64,000 nucleotides of DNA. Source: Lignipirellula cremea (GTDB taxonomy: Bacteria > Planctomycetota > Planctomycetia > Pirellulales > Pirellulaceae). Of this stretch, positions 29,012-38,108 are shown piece after piece (position 1 is the stretch's first letter; every line of letters begins with the position of its first letter). Position numbers and translations under genes: made by a program. The stretch is taken from contig NZ_CP036433.1 of the NCBI RefSeq assembly GCF_007751035.1, forward strand, positions 6,057,001 through 6,121,000. The letters are read 5' to 3'. The notes under the pieces were generated by a model. That model had not been told where the DNA came from, did not search any database, and saw nothing but the letters and a program-made list of their open reading frames with translations.

Positions 29012-30610
29012 TTGAAAGAAAAGTCCGAACGACTGCGGCTGAAAAGCCAGGGGATCATCCAGGCGGCCGAGGCCATCACCGCCCGCGTGCGGGACGAACT
29101 GCCCGCCCATGGCGGCCTCCAGGCGGCGGCTAATCGCGTGGTGGCGACCGCAAAAGAAGCGGAAACCGTGTCGCGGGCGCTGCGTCGCCCACTCAGTCTG
29201 CATCGCTTCCCGGCCGTCTTTCTGGCGACCGCGCTCTGCCTGTTGCTGGGCTGGCTATACTGGCGATTCTTTCTGGTCTCGACCCTGACGCTGGCGATCC
29301 CGGAAAGAGATGCTTCCGAATTGCGACAGCTGGTCAGTTCAGCTAAACGTCTCAAATTCCGGCTGGTCGCCACGCCGGGATCGTCGGAATCCTGCGACAA
29401 GGTCGCCGCCGGCTCGGTCGATCTGGCATTCGTGCAGGGCGGCATTCACATCCCACGGGACCTGCCCCGGCTGGAAACACCCAGCCCCGAACTGGTCCTC
29501 TGGATGACGCGTGAAGGGAAACCGCAGGAACAGATCCGCCGCGTGCTGACATCGCTGCCGCACGAAGGCAGCCATTCGGTCGCCCAGCGGTTCTTCGCCG
29601 ACTGGGGCATGTCGGACCAGGTGGAATATGTCCATCTGTGGCGGGACCTGGCGGATGATACCGACTTTGCCATCACCGACGACCTGGACGCAGTGTTTGT
29701 CGTCAAAGATCCGGCGACCGAGAAAACGCTGGCCACCCTGCAGCGGCTGGCCGACGCCGGCTTTCGCCTGCAGTCCCCCTGGCTGGGCGTCCGCGTGCAG
29801 AACCACCCTTACCTGCGACCGGCCAGTATTCCGGCCGGATTTCTCAGCCGCGACAGATCGTTTCCTCCGGAAGCGGTTGAAAGCTATAACGTCGCCACTT
29901 TTCTGGTCGCACGCGAAGGGCTCACGCCGCGGCTGTTACACATCGCGGCACATGTCTTTGACGGAAAGCCGGTCAGCATTGCCGAAAGGGAGTTCGCCCC
30001 CAGCGCGGCCAACGCCAGCGAAATCTTCCAGGGGATCGAAGCCTTTCTGGGCATCCTGGTGTATATCGGCATCGCCTTTCTGGGTTTGCTGGGCCTGGAA
30101 ATGTTCACCTATCGCAAACGCTTTCACGAGCTGAACTCCCTGGTGAGCCTGCTCAGCATGCTGCAGAGTAACAAGGACCTGATCGGCGTACGGAACCCGG
30201 CCACCCGCGGCGAAAACCTGCTGTATCTCAGCCTCTGCAGCGATCTGCTGGGATTGGTCAGCGCGACCAGCGGCTATTACGCGCAGGAGAATGCCTCGCT
30301 GGTGTTCAATAACCTTTCGGAAATGATCCACCTGCGCTGCGATAACCTGAAAATCAACATCCAGCTGAAAATCCTGCACGCCCTGATCGATCTGCGGAAA
30401 GAAGCCCCGCTCCTGGGCAAAGGGCCCGACGCCGCCTCCGTTTCGTATGAGCAACTTGCCGGAGAATTCCTCGTCGTAGAGGATCTCGACCGCTCTCCCG
30501 CGGCCATGGAGCCAGAGTACCAACCGGAGGAACCGAACATCGGCCAGGAGAAGACAAGCTCAACCGGATCGGCAGACTCCCCCGGTGGCGAAAATCTGCC
30601 GCCAGACTAA
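29012..30610 (+). CDS. Two-helix membrane protein with extracytoplasmic TAXI-like binding domain
   Basis: About 532 residues if translated from the TTG at 29012 (AGAAGG upstream); the true start is uncertain because the open frame continues back into the kinase gene. An N-terminal cytoplasmic helix of 60 residues leads into a transmembrane segment near 67-90. The next 250 residues resemble a TRAP-transporter-associated (TAXI) solute-binding domain: FRLVATPGSSESCDKVAAGSVDLAFVQGG, then LWRDLADDTDFAITDDLDAVFVV. A second hydrophobic segment, FLGILVYIGIAFLGLLGLEMF, returns the chain inside to a helical tail of about 170 residues. This places sensing outside and signalling or assembly inside. It lies next to the kinase. 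Confidence 0.7.
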   Translation: MKEKSERLRLKSQGIIQAAEAITARVRDELPAHGGLQAAANRVVATAKEAETVSRALRRPLSLHRFPAVFLATALCLLLGWLYWRFFLVSTLTLAIPERDASELRQLVSSAKRLKFRLVATPGSSESCDKVAAGSVDLAFVQGGIHIPRDLPRLETPSPELVLWMTREGKPQEQIRRVLTSLPHEGSHSVAQRFFADWGMSDQVEYVHLWRDLADDTDFAITDDLDAVFVVKDPATEKTLATLQRLADAGFRLQSPWLGVRVQNHPYLRPASIPAGFLSRDRSFPPEAVESYNVATFLVAREGLTPRLLHIAAHVFDGKPVSIAEREFAPSAANASEIFQGIEAFLGILVYIGIAFLGLLGLEMFTYRKRFHELNSLVSLLSMLQSNKDLIGVRNPATRGENLLYLSLCSDLLGLVSATSGYYAQENASLVFNNLSEMIHLRCDNLKINIQLKILHALIDLRKEAPLLGKGPDAASVSYEQLAGEFLVVEDLDRSPAAMEPEYQPEEPNIGQEKTSSTGSADSPGGENLPPD

Positions 30611-30743
30611 GCAAAGACTTGTGGGTCCGACGCCGATCGCTAGAATTGACGGGACTCTCCATCAAGGGCGTCACCTGCAACACACAGGCTGCAAATCCGC
30701 AGGTCGGCATTGACTGCAAGCACACAGAGTAAAGGGGGCTTCC

Positions 30744-31058
30744 GTGAAGCCAAAAGCCGGTCGCATTTGGGCCTGGATCTTTCCCATCATGGCGGGTGTG
30801 AGCATCCTGTTCGGTTTTCAAGGATCGCGAGACACGCCGCTGGTTTTTGCGTTTAATGTGGTCTGCCTGGTGGCTGGGCTCGTCGGAACCGGCCTGCTTT
30901 TTGAATTCACAAACACCTCCCTGCGCTGCGGCAAATGTCAGGAATCGGCGCCCCTGTTTCACTTGCCAGGCAGCAGCAAGCAGGGCTTCCAAGGCGGTTG
31001 GAAATGCCGTAAATGCGGCGCCGAACTGGATCGCAAAGGACAGCCTTTAGCCCCCTGA
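30744..31058 (+). CDS. Small membrane protein with C-terminal zinc ribbon
   Basis: 104 residues from a GTG at 30744 with AAAGGGGG six bases upstream. Two predicted helices occupy residues about 8-50 (IWAWIFPIMAGVSILFGF and VFAFNVVCLVAGLVGTGLLFEF). A zinc ribbon follows with CGKC near 62-65 and CRKC near 90-93. No function is known. It stands 133 bases after the TAXI-like gene and may be its own transcript. Confidence 0.7.
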   Translation: MKPKAGRIWAWIFPIMAGVSILFGFQGSRDTPLVFAFNVVCLVAGLVGTGLLFEFTNTSLRCGKCQESAPLFHLPGSSKQGFQGGWKCRKCGAELDRKGQPLAP

Positions 31059-31098
31059 CGATTCGCCCGTCCGCTGCCGCATGATCCGTAGAGCTCGG

Positions 31099-31821
31099 TC
31101 AGGGCAGAAGCGTCAGGAACTCGTCCCAGCGACACACCATCGGCGGCGGGGGATCGAGTTCGCATGTGCGGTTTGCCGGGTTGTACCATAGCCCCGTCAT
31201 GCCGGCCTGTCGGGCGCCTTCGACATCGTTCCGCAGGTTGTCGCCGATGAACCAGATCTGATTGGCCGGCAACCCCAGCTTCACCGCCGCCACTTCAAAG
31301 ATCGCCGGGTGTGGCTTCTGGATGCCGTAGTCTCCCGTGGCAATCACAAATTCAAACGCCTGCTGCAGCCCGTTCCGGGCCAGCTCGTATTCCAGCACCG
31401 CCCCGCTGAACATGGCGTTGCTGACAATCGCCGTGCGGATGCTGCGGTCCCGCAGACCGGCCAGCAGATCGACCACCCCGGGCAACGGCGCCATGGAACA
31501 GACCGCCTGCCAGACTTCGAGTTCGAGTGCGGCGGGAGTCAACTCCAGAGCGGCCGCAAGTTCAAACCGCTCGCAAATCAGCCGCAATAGCGACCGGAAG
31601 CGGACTTCGGTCAGATCACCCTTTCGTTTCCGGCGAACGGTGCGATAGAGCTCTTCGATAAACGGATCGGCCTCGGCCAGACGTTCCCTGGCCGCCAGCC
31701 CACAGCGCTGACCCAGGCATATCGCCAGCGCCGCTGGCTCCAGCCGCGTCTCTTTCAAGACCGTACCGCCCAGGTCGAACAGCACGGCATGCGGCGCGGG
31801 GAGCAAGGAAGATTGCGCCAT
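31099..31821 (-). CDS. HAD-superfamily hydrolase
   Basis: 240 residues from the ATG at 31821; an upstream GTG frame was rejected. Motif I is AVLFDLGGTVL, with Gly in place of the second Asp, as in haloacid-dehalogenase-like and FDLGGVL members. Motif II is AIVSNAMF, motif III is near GIQKPHPAIFEVAAVKLG and motif IV is IWFIGDNLRNDVEGARQAGM. The helical cap lies between residues 20 and 100. It probably acts on a small phosphorylated or halogenated compound; the substrate cannot be told. It follows the UxaA-family gene by 51 bases. Confidence 0.85.
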   Translation of the reverse strand: MAQSSLLPAPHAVLFDLGGTVLKETRLEPAALAICLGQRCGLAARERLAEADPFIEELYRTVRRKRKGDLTEVRFRSLLRLICERFELAAALELTPAALELEVWQAVCSMAPLPGVVDLLAGLRDRSIRTAIVSNAMFSGAVLEYELARNGLQQAFEFVIATGDYGIQKPHPAIFEVAAVKLGLPANQIWFIGDNLRNDVEGARQAGMTGLWYNPANRTCELDPPPPMVCRWDEFLTLLP

Positions 31822-31872
31822 GTCGATTCTGCCAGTTTGCGGGGCCGCGTTAAAAAGCACCCGGCCATTGCC

Positions 31873-33447
31873 TTAAAGCACAGGCCCGACGGTCCAGGGG
31901 ACGAACTCTTCATCGCCCAGTCCCAGCTGTTCGCTTTTGGTTTTCTCTCCGCTGGCGACGGCGAGAATCTTTTCAAAGATATCATGGCCGACCTCCTGGA
32001 CGGTGCGGCCGTCCAGGACTTCGCCGGCGTTGATATCCATGTCGTCCTGCATCCGCTCATACATCGGCGTATTGGAGGCGATCTTGATCGTCGGCGTCGG
32101 CTTGCAGCCGAAGCAGCTGCCGCGGCCGGTGGTAAACAGCACCACGTTCGCCCCGCCCGCCACCATGCCGGTGACGCTGGGCGGATCAAAGCCGGGCGTA
32201 TCCATCACGACCAGCCCTTTGGCGGTGACCGGTTCGGCGTAATGGTAGACATCGACCAGGGCGGTGGAACCGGCCTTGGCGACGGCGCCGAGCGATTTCT
32301 CGGCGATGGTGGTCAGGCCACCCTCCTTGTTGCCGACAGACGGATTGTTATCGAGCTCGCCGCCATAAATGCCGGCGTACCACTTCCACCATTCGATCCG
32401 TTCGAGCAGTTTATCCGCGACTTCAGGAGTGACGGCCCGCCGGGTCAGCAGATGCTCGGCGCCATAAATCTCGGACGTTTCCGCCAGGATGGAAACGCCG
32501 CCGCAGGCGACGATCAGGTCGGCCGCCACGCCGACTGCCGGGTTGGCCGTAATGCCCGAGTTCCCATCGCTGCCGCCGCATTCGGTCCCAAGAATGATCT
32601 CGCTGGCGGGAATCGGCACGCGACGTACGTCGTTCGCGGCCGGCAACAGTTCGGCCAGAGCGCGGATGCCCGCTTCGACCGTGTTAGCGGTGCCGCCCAG
32701 GTCCTGGATGGAAAATACGACCGGGCCGCCGGGTCGGGAGGCGTTGGCCCCGCCGCCGATCTGCACCAGATTCTGGCTTTCCATCAGGTAGCCCATCGCT
32801 CCCTGCTCGCAGCCCAGGCCGATCAACAGATAGGCGCCAATGTTCGGATGCCGGGCCATGCCGCCCAGCACCCGGTTCAGGTACTCATGGTTCAGACCGC
32901 GGTATTCCATGCCGCAGCCCGTATTGTGGGTCAGGGCGATCACGCCATCGATGTTAGGGAAGTCTTTCAGGGCTTCCTCATCGAAACGCCGCGTCACGTA
33001 TCGGGAGACCGACGCCGAGCAGTTCACCGTGGAGATGACCGCCACATAGTTCCGCGTGCCGGCCTTGCCGGAGGGACGACGATAGCCTTGGAAGGTGCGG
33101 TCGAGGATCGGCGCAGGCGGAAGCGGCACCTCGGTCGATTTGGCGTAGTCCAGGACAAAGTCGCCGATCGCCAGATTGTGCGAATGGACGAGCTGGCCCG
33201 CTTGGATGGCAGCGGCGGCAAAGCCAATAATCTGCCCGTACTTGCGAACGGCTCCGCCCTGGGGGATCGGTTCGAGCGCCAGCTTATGGCCGATGCGAAT
33301 GGGCTCAAGGGTAGTCAGCTGGTGCGAGCCGGCGACAATGGCGCGCCCCTCCGGCAGGGAGCGGGCGGCCACACAGATATTATCGCGGGGGTCCAGCGTA
33401 ACAACATCAACACGGGGGGCATGCTGCGAAAAGGGCGTGGTCGCCAT
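31873..33447 (-). CDS. UxaA-family dehydratase (altronate dehydratase type)
   Basis: 524 residues, full length for the UxaA/GarD family. The N-terminal SAF domain (residues about 1-95) is followed by the large catalytic domain with SGKAGTRNYVAVISTVNCSASV, ALTHNTGCGME, LIGLGCEQGAMGYL, GTECGGSDGNSGITANPAVG and FTTGRGSCFGCKPTPTIKI. The Cys-rich motifs are those that bind iron or another metal in the family. The reaction would be water removal from a sugar acid such as altronate or galactarate. Its start overlaps the STAS gene stop as TAATG. No other hexuronate genes are nearby, so the substrate is uncertain. Confidence 0.88.
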   Translation of the reverse strand: MATTPFSQHAPRVDVVTLDPRDNICVAARSLPEGRAIVAGSHQLTTLEPIRIGHKLALEPIPQGGAVRKYGQIIGFAAAAIQAGQLVHSHNLAIGDFVLDYAKSTEVPLPPAPILDRTFQGYRRPSGKAGTRNYVAVISTVNCSASVSRYVTRRFDEEALKDFPNIDGVIALTHNTGCGMEYRGLNHEYLNRVLGGMARHPNIGAYLLIGLGCEQGAMGYLMESQNLVQIGGGANASRPGGPVVFSIQDLGGTANTVEAGIRALAELLPAANDVRRVPIPASEIILGTECGGSDGNSGITANPAVGVAADLIVACGGVSILAETSEIYGAEHLLTRRAVTPEVADKLLERIEWWKWYAGIYGGELDNNPSVGNKEGGLTTIAEKSLGAVAKAGSTALVDVYHYAEPVTAKGLVVMDTPGFDPPSVTGMVAGGANVVLFTTGRGSCFGCKPTPTIKIASNTPMYERMQDDMDINAGEVLDGRTVQEVGHDIFEKILAVASGEKTKSEQLGLGDEEFVPWTVGPVL

Positions 33448-33944
33448 TAGCCATTCTTCTGTTCAAGTTCGGCAGCCATCTTTTCGGTAATCTTGGCGAA
33501 CATGGCCTGGTTAGGCCCTTCAATGCTGGCCAGTTGACGGTGGCATTCCATGACGTGCTGGGCGAAATCACAGCCGCCGGGCGTACTGGCCGGCAATTCG
33601 ACTTCGTGTCCCATCGTAGGCGGGGCGTCGTCGACGCGCTGGAACAACTGGCTGAGCTTCAGGGGGTCCAGCAGCTGTTTGACCTTCGCCGGCGAAGCCG
33701 CCAGTTTGAGCCGCGGTTCGCCGTCAACACAGCCCAGCCTCCGCTGGAATGCGACCAGACACCCCAAAAAGGTGCTGTCTAAATAGTTGCAGTCTTGTAA
33801 GTTGATTGTTAGCGAACAAATTTCCCTGACGACCGAGTCGGCAAAAGCATGCATCGCATGGCTTTCCCGCATGGTGCCTCTGCAGGGAATATGCACGACA
33901 TAGCCAGAGTCGGTGCGGCTAACACGCAATGCGTTTTGCGACAC
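33447..33944 (-). CDS. STAS-domain protein (anti-anti-sigma-like)
   Basis: 165 residues from a GTG at 33944 that is preceded by GGGAAGGAT at good spacing; the ATG at 34001 has no such site. The STAS fold is seen in VVHIPCRGTMRESHAMHAFAD and the phosphoacceptor-type loop LTINLQDCNYLDSTFLGCLVAFQRRL, where a Ser follows the Asp as in SpoIIAA-like proteins. A C-terminal extension of about 60 residues is helical. Such proteins toggle partners when phosphorylated by a kinase. No switch-kinase partner gene is adjacent. It is coupled to uxaA by a TAATG overlap, an unusual pairing. Confidence 0.8.
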   Translation of the reverse strand: MSQNALRVSRTDSGYVVHIPCRGTMRESHAMHAFADSVVREICSLTINLQDCNYLDSTFLGCLVAFQRRLGCVDGEPRLKLAASPAKVKQLLDPLKLSQLFQRVDDAPPTMGHEVELPASTPGGCDFAQHVMECHRQLASIEGPNQAMFAKITEKMAAELEQKNG

Positions 33945-34598
33945 GGCGACATCCTTCCCGGAAAAGGAGCGATTTTCAGGTTCACGCTCATCATCGCACA
34001 ATTGCCTGGCCCTGGGAAGACTTGCCAGCGTGCGCCCAGGCCTGGGCGAAACGTCGCGAACCGATCAAAGAAACAGCGACCAGGAAAACAACAAAAAACC
34101 CTCGGGCGCCGGCTGGGACCGTCCGATTGTAATCCTTGAATCGACTGTACGGTCCACTTTTTTCGATAAAGCCGATTCTACCGAAGAAATCATGGGCGGC
34201 AGGCTGTCGCCAGGCGGATGAGAATTGAGGAAACACCACCTTTACCGCCCGCAGTACGCGTTCACCGGGATCCACCCCGGTTCCCTGCGGGGTTACCCGT
34301 TCCCTTCCCCTTTCGATTCAACCCAGATTCCCCCGGTTATTTTCGTCCCATGCACAGCGAAGGGGCCGGCCCGTCCGTCGCCCGACAAAGCACGCTGCTC
34401 CCCCTTTGCAGGTCGTTTTTTCCAGGGAAGAATAAAGGCTACGCATCGCGCCCGGCCGTTTTTCGCCACGAACCGCCGCGGCCAGCGTTTTGGCTGGTGC
34501 AATCATGTCGACCGAGGGGGCGCCTCCTGTCGCGGGACTACACAAGCGAAACTCCACGAGTCCGACACCCATTGGGCGTAATTTTCGAAAGCGATTGA
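33945..34598. other. Divergent intergenic region, about 650 bases
   Basis: Between the STAS gene (minus) and the ACP-synthase fusion (plus). Short open frames at 34218-34598 have no signal peptide, membrane or conserved features. No hairpin terminator or RNA gene is visible. It must hold both promoters. Confidence 0.4.
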
Positions 34599-36161
34599 AT
34601 GGCTACTTCTAACACGCAAGACGTTTTTGAATCTGTCGCGAATTCCGTTTTTGAGCATGTGAAGAAAAAGGCCCCGCCCGATGTCGAGCTGGATCTGTCG
34701 CTCGATACGTCGTTGTACGATGTCGGCCTGGACTCCCTGGCTCGGATGGATGTGGCGAACAGCCTGGAGCAGACCTTCGGCATGCGATTCTCAGAGGAGT
34801 CGCTTTACGATATCGAAACCTGCCGCGACCTGGTCGAGTGCATCGTCGAGAATATGGCCGACAGCGATCCTCTCAAGGCGGCCGCCGCCGAGAAGAAAGC
34901 GCCCGTCGCAGAGCCCCGCAAAGCGTCTGTCAGCACTGCCGAAATTCCGGAGGAAACGCACGACGTACGCCTGTTCCCGGAGTGCGTCGGGATGGAGCAG
35001 CAGTTGGCTGCGGCCGCCGCATTTGGCGTGACCAATCCGTTCTTCCGGGTGAACGAGCGTTTGCACGGCGCCAGGTCGCAGGTCAACAGTCGCGACCTGA
35101 TCAACTTCACCAGCTTTGACTATCTGGGCCTGGCCCGCGATCCGCGCGTGATCGCCGCCGCCAAAGCCGGGATGGATCAGTTCGGCACCAGCGCCTCGGC
35201 CAGCCGCCTGGTCGGCGGGGAAAACACTCTGCTGCAGGACCTGGATCGGGAACTGGCGAAGTTCCTGGGAACGGAAGCAGCCCTGATCCTGCCCAGCGGC
35301 TACGGCACCAATGCTTCGCTGTTTGGCCATCTGTTCGGCGCCGACGACCTGATCGTCTACGACGAACTGTCGCACAACAGCATTGTGACGGGCTCGCAGC
35401 TTTCCAAAGCCAAACGCCGCAGTTTTCCGCATAACGATCATGCGTTCCTGGATAAACTGCTGGCCGACATCCGCGGCGACTTCCGCCGGGTGGTCGTCGC
35501 GCTGGAAGGCACCTACAGCATGGACGGCGACTACCCCAGCCTGCCCGACTTTGTCGAAATCAAGAACCGCCACAAGGCGCTGCTGTATATCGACGAAGCC
35601 CATTCGGTCGGCGTGATGGGCCCCACCGGCCGCGGCATCTGTGAGAAATTCGGCGTCGATCCGAACGAAGGCGATCTCTGGATGGGCACCATCAGCAAGG
35701 CGCTCGCCAGCGGCGGCGGTTACATCGCCGGCCGGAAAACGCTGATCCAGTACCTGAAGTACACCATGCCGGCATTCGTCTTCGCCACGGCTGCGTCGCC
35801 CGCCAACTCGGCCGCCACGCTCACCGCCCTGCGCATTATCGAGCAGGAACCGGAACGGGTGACCCGCCTGCGGGAGCGCTCCACGCAATTCCTGGAACTG
35901 GCCAAAGGGCTGGGCCTGAACGTGGGCGAAAGCGAAGGCACGCCCATTGTGCCGATCATCATCGGCAACTCGATGCGTTGCATGGAAATCTCGCAGCAGC
36001 TGATGGAGCGGGGCGTCAACGCCCAGCCGATTCTCTATCCGGCCGTACCGGAGAAAGCCTCGCGCGTCCGCTTCTTCATCAACGCCGACCACACGCCAGA
36101 AGAGATCCAGCACACGATCGACGCCCTCCAGGCCAGCCTGGAAGCGACCGCGGAAACCTGA
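34599..36161 (+). CDS. Acyl-carrier-protein / alpha-oxoamine synthase fusion
   Basis: 520 residues in two parts. Residues 1-85 are an acyl carrier domain with the phosphopantetheine Ser46 in YDVGLDSLARMD. A charged linker follows (about 86-125). The rest is a PLP alpha-oxoamine synthase of the KBL/AONS/SPT group: TSFDYLGLARDPRV, SGYGTNASLFGHLF, DELSHNSIV, IDEAHSVGVMG (332-341) and the Schiff-base Lys367 in WMGTISKALASGGG. Such enzymes condense an acyl thioester with an amino acid and release CO2. The built-in carrier suggests the acyl chain is loaded on the same polypeptide, as in prodigiosin PigH-like and sphingolipid-type systems. It is monocistronic with a strong terminator. Confidence 0.92.
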   Translation: MATSNTQDVFESVANSVFEHVKKKAPPDVELDLSLDTSLYDVGLDSLARMDVANSLEQTFGMRFSEESLYDIETCRDLVECIVENMADSDPLKAAAAEKKAPVAEPRKASVSTAEIPEETHDVRLFPECVGMEQQLAAAAAFGVTNPFFRVNERLHGARSQVNSRDLINFTSFDYLGLARDPRVIAAAKAGMDQFGTSASASRLVGGENTLLQDLDRELAKFLGTEAALILPSGYGTNASLFGHLFGADDLIVYDELSHNSIVTGSQLSKAKRRSFPHNDHAFLDKLLADIRGDFRRVVVALEGTYSMDGDYPSLPDFVEIKNRHKALLYIDEAHSVGVMGPTGRGICEKFGVDPNEGDLWMGTISKALASGGGYIAGRKTLIQYLKYTMPAFVFATAASPANSAATLTALRIIEQEPERVTRLRERSTQFLELAKGLGLNVGESEGTPIVPIIIGNSMRCMEISQQLMERGVNAQPILYPAVPEKASRVRFFINADHTPEEIQHTIDALQASLEATAET

Positions 36162-36237
36162 GCCGTTCCGTGATTCCGTCCTGCCTGACCCGTTTCGACC
36201 GGTTGGGCGGGGCCCATTCTCTCCAGTCATAAATTCG

Positions 36238-36269
36238 CCGGCGGGTCGCCTGACCCGCCGGTTTTTTTT
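36238..36269 (+). terminator. Rho-independent terminator
   Basis: A perfect 10-base stem (arms 36238-36247 and 36252-36261, loop GCCT) followed by eight T. It lies 76 bases after the ACP-synthase stop and ends that transcript. Confidence 0.92.
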
Positions 36270-36303
36270 ATGTTTCCGCGAGGATCTGTCGCCGGTCCAA
36301 TTG

Positions 36304-36702
36304 TCAGATCGCAGGCCGGACGAACGCTCGGGGCGGAACCGATTGCCGATCGGGCTCAGCGACTGTCAGTACGGCAAGACTTAACAGCAACTGCAGGATC
36401 GCCAGCAGGGCCGGATGGAAGGCCGCTTCGCGGATCGGCTCGGGTCGCAGCGAAGGCCATTCGCCCACCAGTTCCCAGCCTTTGGTCGTGCGCCGCCATT
36501 CATGGGGCGGCGGTCGTTCCGGGCGAGCAGCCTCCTTTATCCTGCGGATCGAAGGCCGGCTGCCGGTTTGCTCCACCGCAGGGAGGGAACGAGCCTGGGC
36601 CATCGGCAACGCAACCAGGAGCACTAACAGGCTCAGGAGAGCGATCGACAACCGGGGGCGCCATGTCGCCTGCCAGGAGCGCCACGGGGGGGGATACTGC
36701 AC
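36304..36702 (-). CDS. Small exported or membrane protein, unknown
   Basis: 132 residues. A hydrophobic segment (LSIALLSLLVLLVALPMAQA) looks like a signal peptide with an AQA-R site. A charged middle contains RRTTKGWELVGEWP, and a second hydrophobic segment, FHPALLAILQLLLSLAVLTVA, lies near the C terminus. The WRRTxxGWE phrase occurs in many short planctomycete proteins, from general knowledge of that group. No function is known. The opposite-strand frame covering the same bases has no such features. Confidence 0.65.
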   Translation of the reverse strand: MQYPPPWRSWQATWRPRLSIALLSLLVLLVALPMAQARSLPAVEQTGSRPSIRRIKEAARPERPPPHEWRRTTKGWELVGEWPSLRPEPIREAAFHPALLAILQLLLSLAVLTVAEPDRQSVPPRAFVRPAI

Positions 36703-37116
36703 GAGTCACCTTGGGCGAGAAAAAAGCGGGAGTCCGGTCTTCCGGTTGGCCGCAAGACCATGCCTTTCCTCGATGCAACCCCCGGGCCGCCTGCTCCTCT
36801 ATTTCAACAGGCAAGACGCAACCCTTTTCTTCTCCTTGCTTTAGACACGATCGCCCGCATGCGGTCTTTTCACAACACGTTGTCAAACCGCCGCATGCGC
36901 ATGGGATCGCGATGCAAGATCGCCACTGCCGGCCCCAGGGTCTGGGACGAAAAACGGTGAGCCTAAGGGGATTCCTTATGTGAAGTTCAGCCAGTTTTCC
37001 GACTCAGAGAGTGGGGGGAAGGTCGAATCGGATTTGCCGCATGGAAAGTTGTGGCCTAGGGTTCAGAGTCAATTTCATCATTCAAATGCGGCCCTTCGTC
37101 CGCCCTGATTCAAGTT
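36703..37116. other. Intergenic stretch, 414 bases
   Basis: Divergent between the small membrane protein (minus) and the HDOD gene (plus). I see no protein-like frame, no terminator and no RNA structure that stands out. Confidence 0.4.
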
Positions 37117-38040
37117 ATGGAACCGGAGCCCATGTCGAACGCCCAGACACGTCTGCAGGAATTGCTCTCAGGAGCCCAACTGCCTGCTTTGCCGCAAAGC
37201 GCCATTCGTTTGCTGCAGCTCTCGAAGGATCCCGAGGCCGGGCCCGCCGAGTATGCAGTGCCGGTCGAAGCCGACCCGGGCCTGACAGGCCAGGTCCTCA
37301 AGTTTGTGAACTCTTCGTACTTTGGTTTCTCGCGCGAGATTTCCAGTATTAAACTGGCGATTACGCTCGTCGGGGTGCGGACGATCAAAAACTTCACCCT
37401 GTGGAGCGCCGTTTTCAGCCTGATCCCGAATCCCAAGTGCGGGCCGTTCGACTTGCGAAGCCTGTGGCAGGACTCGCTGCGACGCGGGCTGTTCGCTCGG
37501 GCGATGGGCAAGCAGCTGGGAATTCGCGAATCTGAAGACCTGTTCGCTGGCGCCTTACTGCAGGATATGGCCGTGCCGATGCTGGCCAAGGAACTGCCGG
37601 ACGACTACGCCGAACTGCTGAACAATCGCGACGCAGGACGCCGACGCCTTTCGGAACTGGAAATGGAACGCTTTGGCTGGACGCATGCCCAGGCCGCCGG
37701 CGTGATGGCTCGCTCCTGGGGTCTGCCGGAATCGTTCGCCACGCTGATCGAAACCCACGCCGATCTCGAAGAACTGATGGGCGATGTCGAAAACAACCGT
37801 GCCGCGATTGCGGTCAGCCTGTCGGCCCTGTTGCCCGCCGGACACGATTCCTCCTGGTCGGAGCGGAACGATTTCCGCGCGGCTTACGAAGGCCTGCGCA
37901 CGGACAAGTTTTCGGCCTTGGTGGATCTGCTGAAACAAGTCGACGCGGAATACGCCGAGTTTGCGCCGTTGCTCAAACTGGCGACCAACGTCAAACCGCT
38001 GGCCCAAAGCCTGGCCGAAGCCGATACGGTCGTTCTGTAA
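37117..38040 (+). CDS. HDOD-domain signalling protein
   Basis: 307 residues; an ATG at 37132 is a second possible start. The HDOD core has LPALPQSAIRLLQLSKDPEAG, DPGLTGQVLKFVNSSYFGFSREISSIKLAITLVGVRTIKNFTLW in segments and QDSLRRGLFARAMGKQL, with FAGALLQDMAVPMLA matching the helical core of this HD-like but non-catalytic domain. HDOD proteins take part in regulation linked to motility, two-component signalling and c-di-GMP, though their biochemical role is not settled. No extra domain is fused. It is flanked by unrelated genes and probably stands alone. Confidence 0.88.
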   Translation: MEPEPMSNAQTRLQELLSGAQLPALPQSAIRLLQLSKDPEAGPAEYAVPVEADPGLTGQVLKFVNSSYFGFSREISSIKLAITLVGVRTIKNFTLWSAVFSLIPNPKCGPFDLRSLWQDSLRRGLFARAMGKQLGIRESEDLFAGALLQDMAVPMLAKELPDDYAELLNNRDAGRRRLSELEMERFGWTHAQAAGVMARSWGLPESFATLIETHADLEELMGDVENNRAAIAVSLSALLPAGHDSSWSERNDFRAAYEGLRTDKFSALVDLLKQVDAEYAEFAPLLKLATNVKPLAQSLAEADTVVL

Positions 38041-38108
38041 CAGGCCGAAGGAGTCGCTTGCTCTATTCCGAGCGGACGAAACCGCCGGAACCGGGAAAAC
38101 GGACCGGT

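Noticed and set aside
36270..36983. 237-codon plus-strand frame after the ACP-synthase terminator
   Set aside because: It begins in the terminator T run and is antisense to a minus-strand frame with a real signal peptide and helix.
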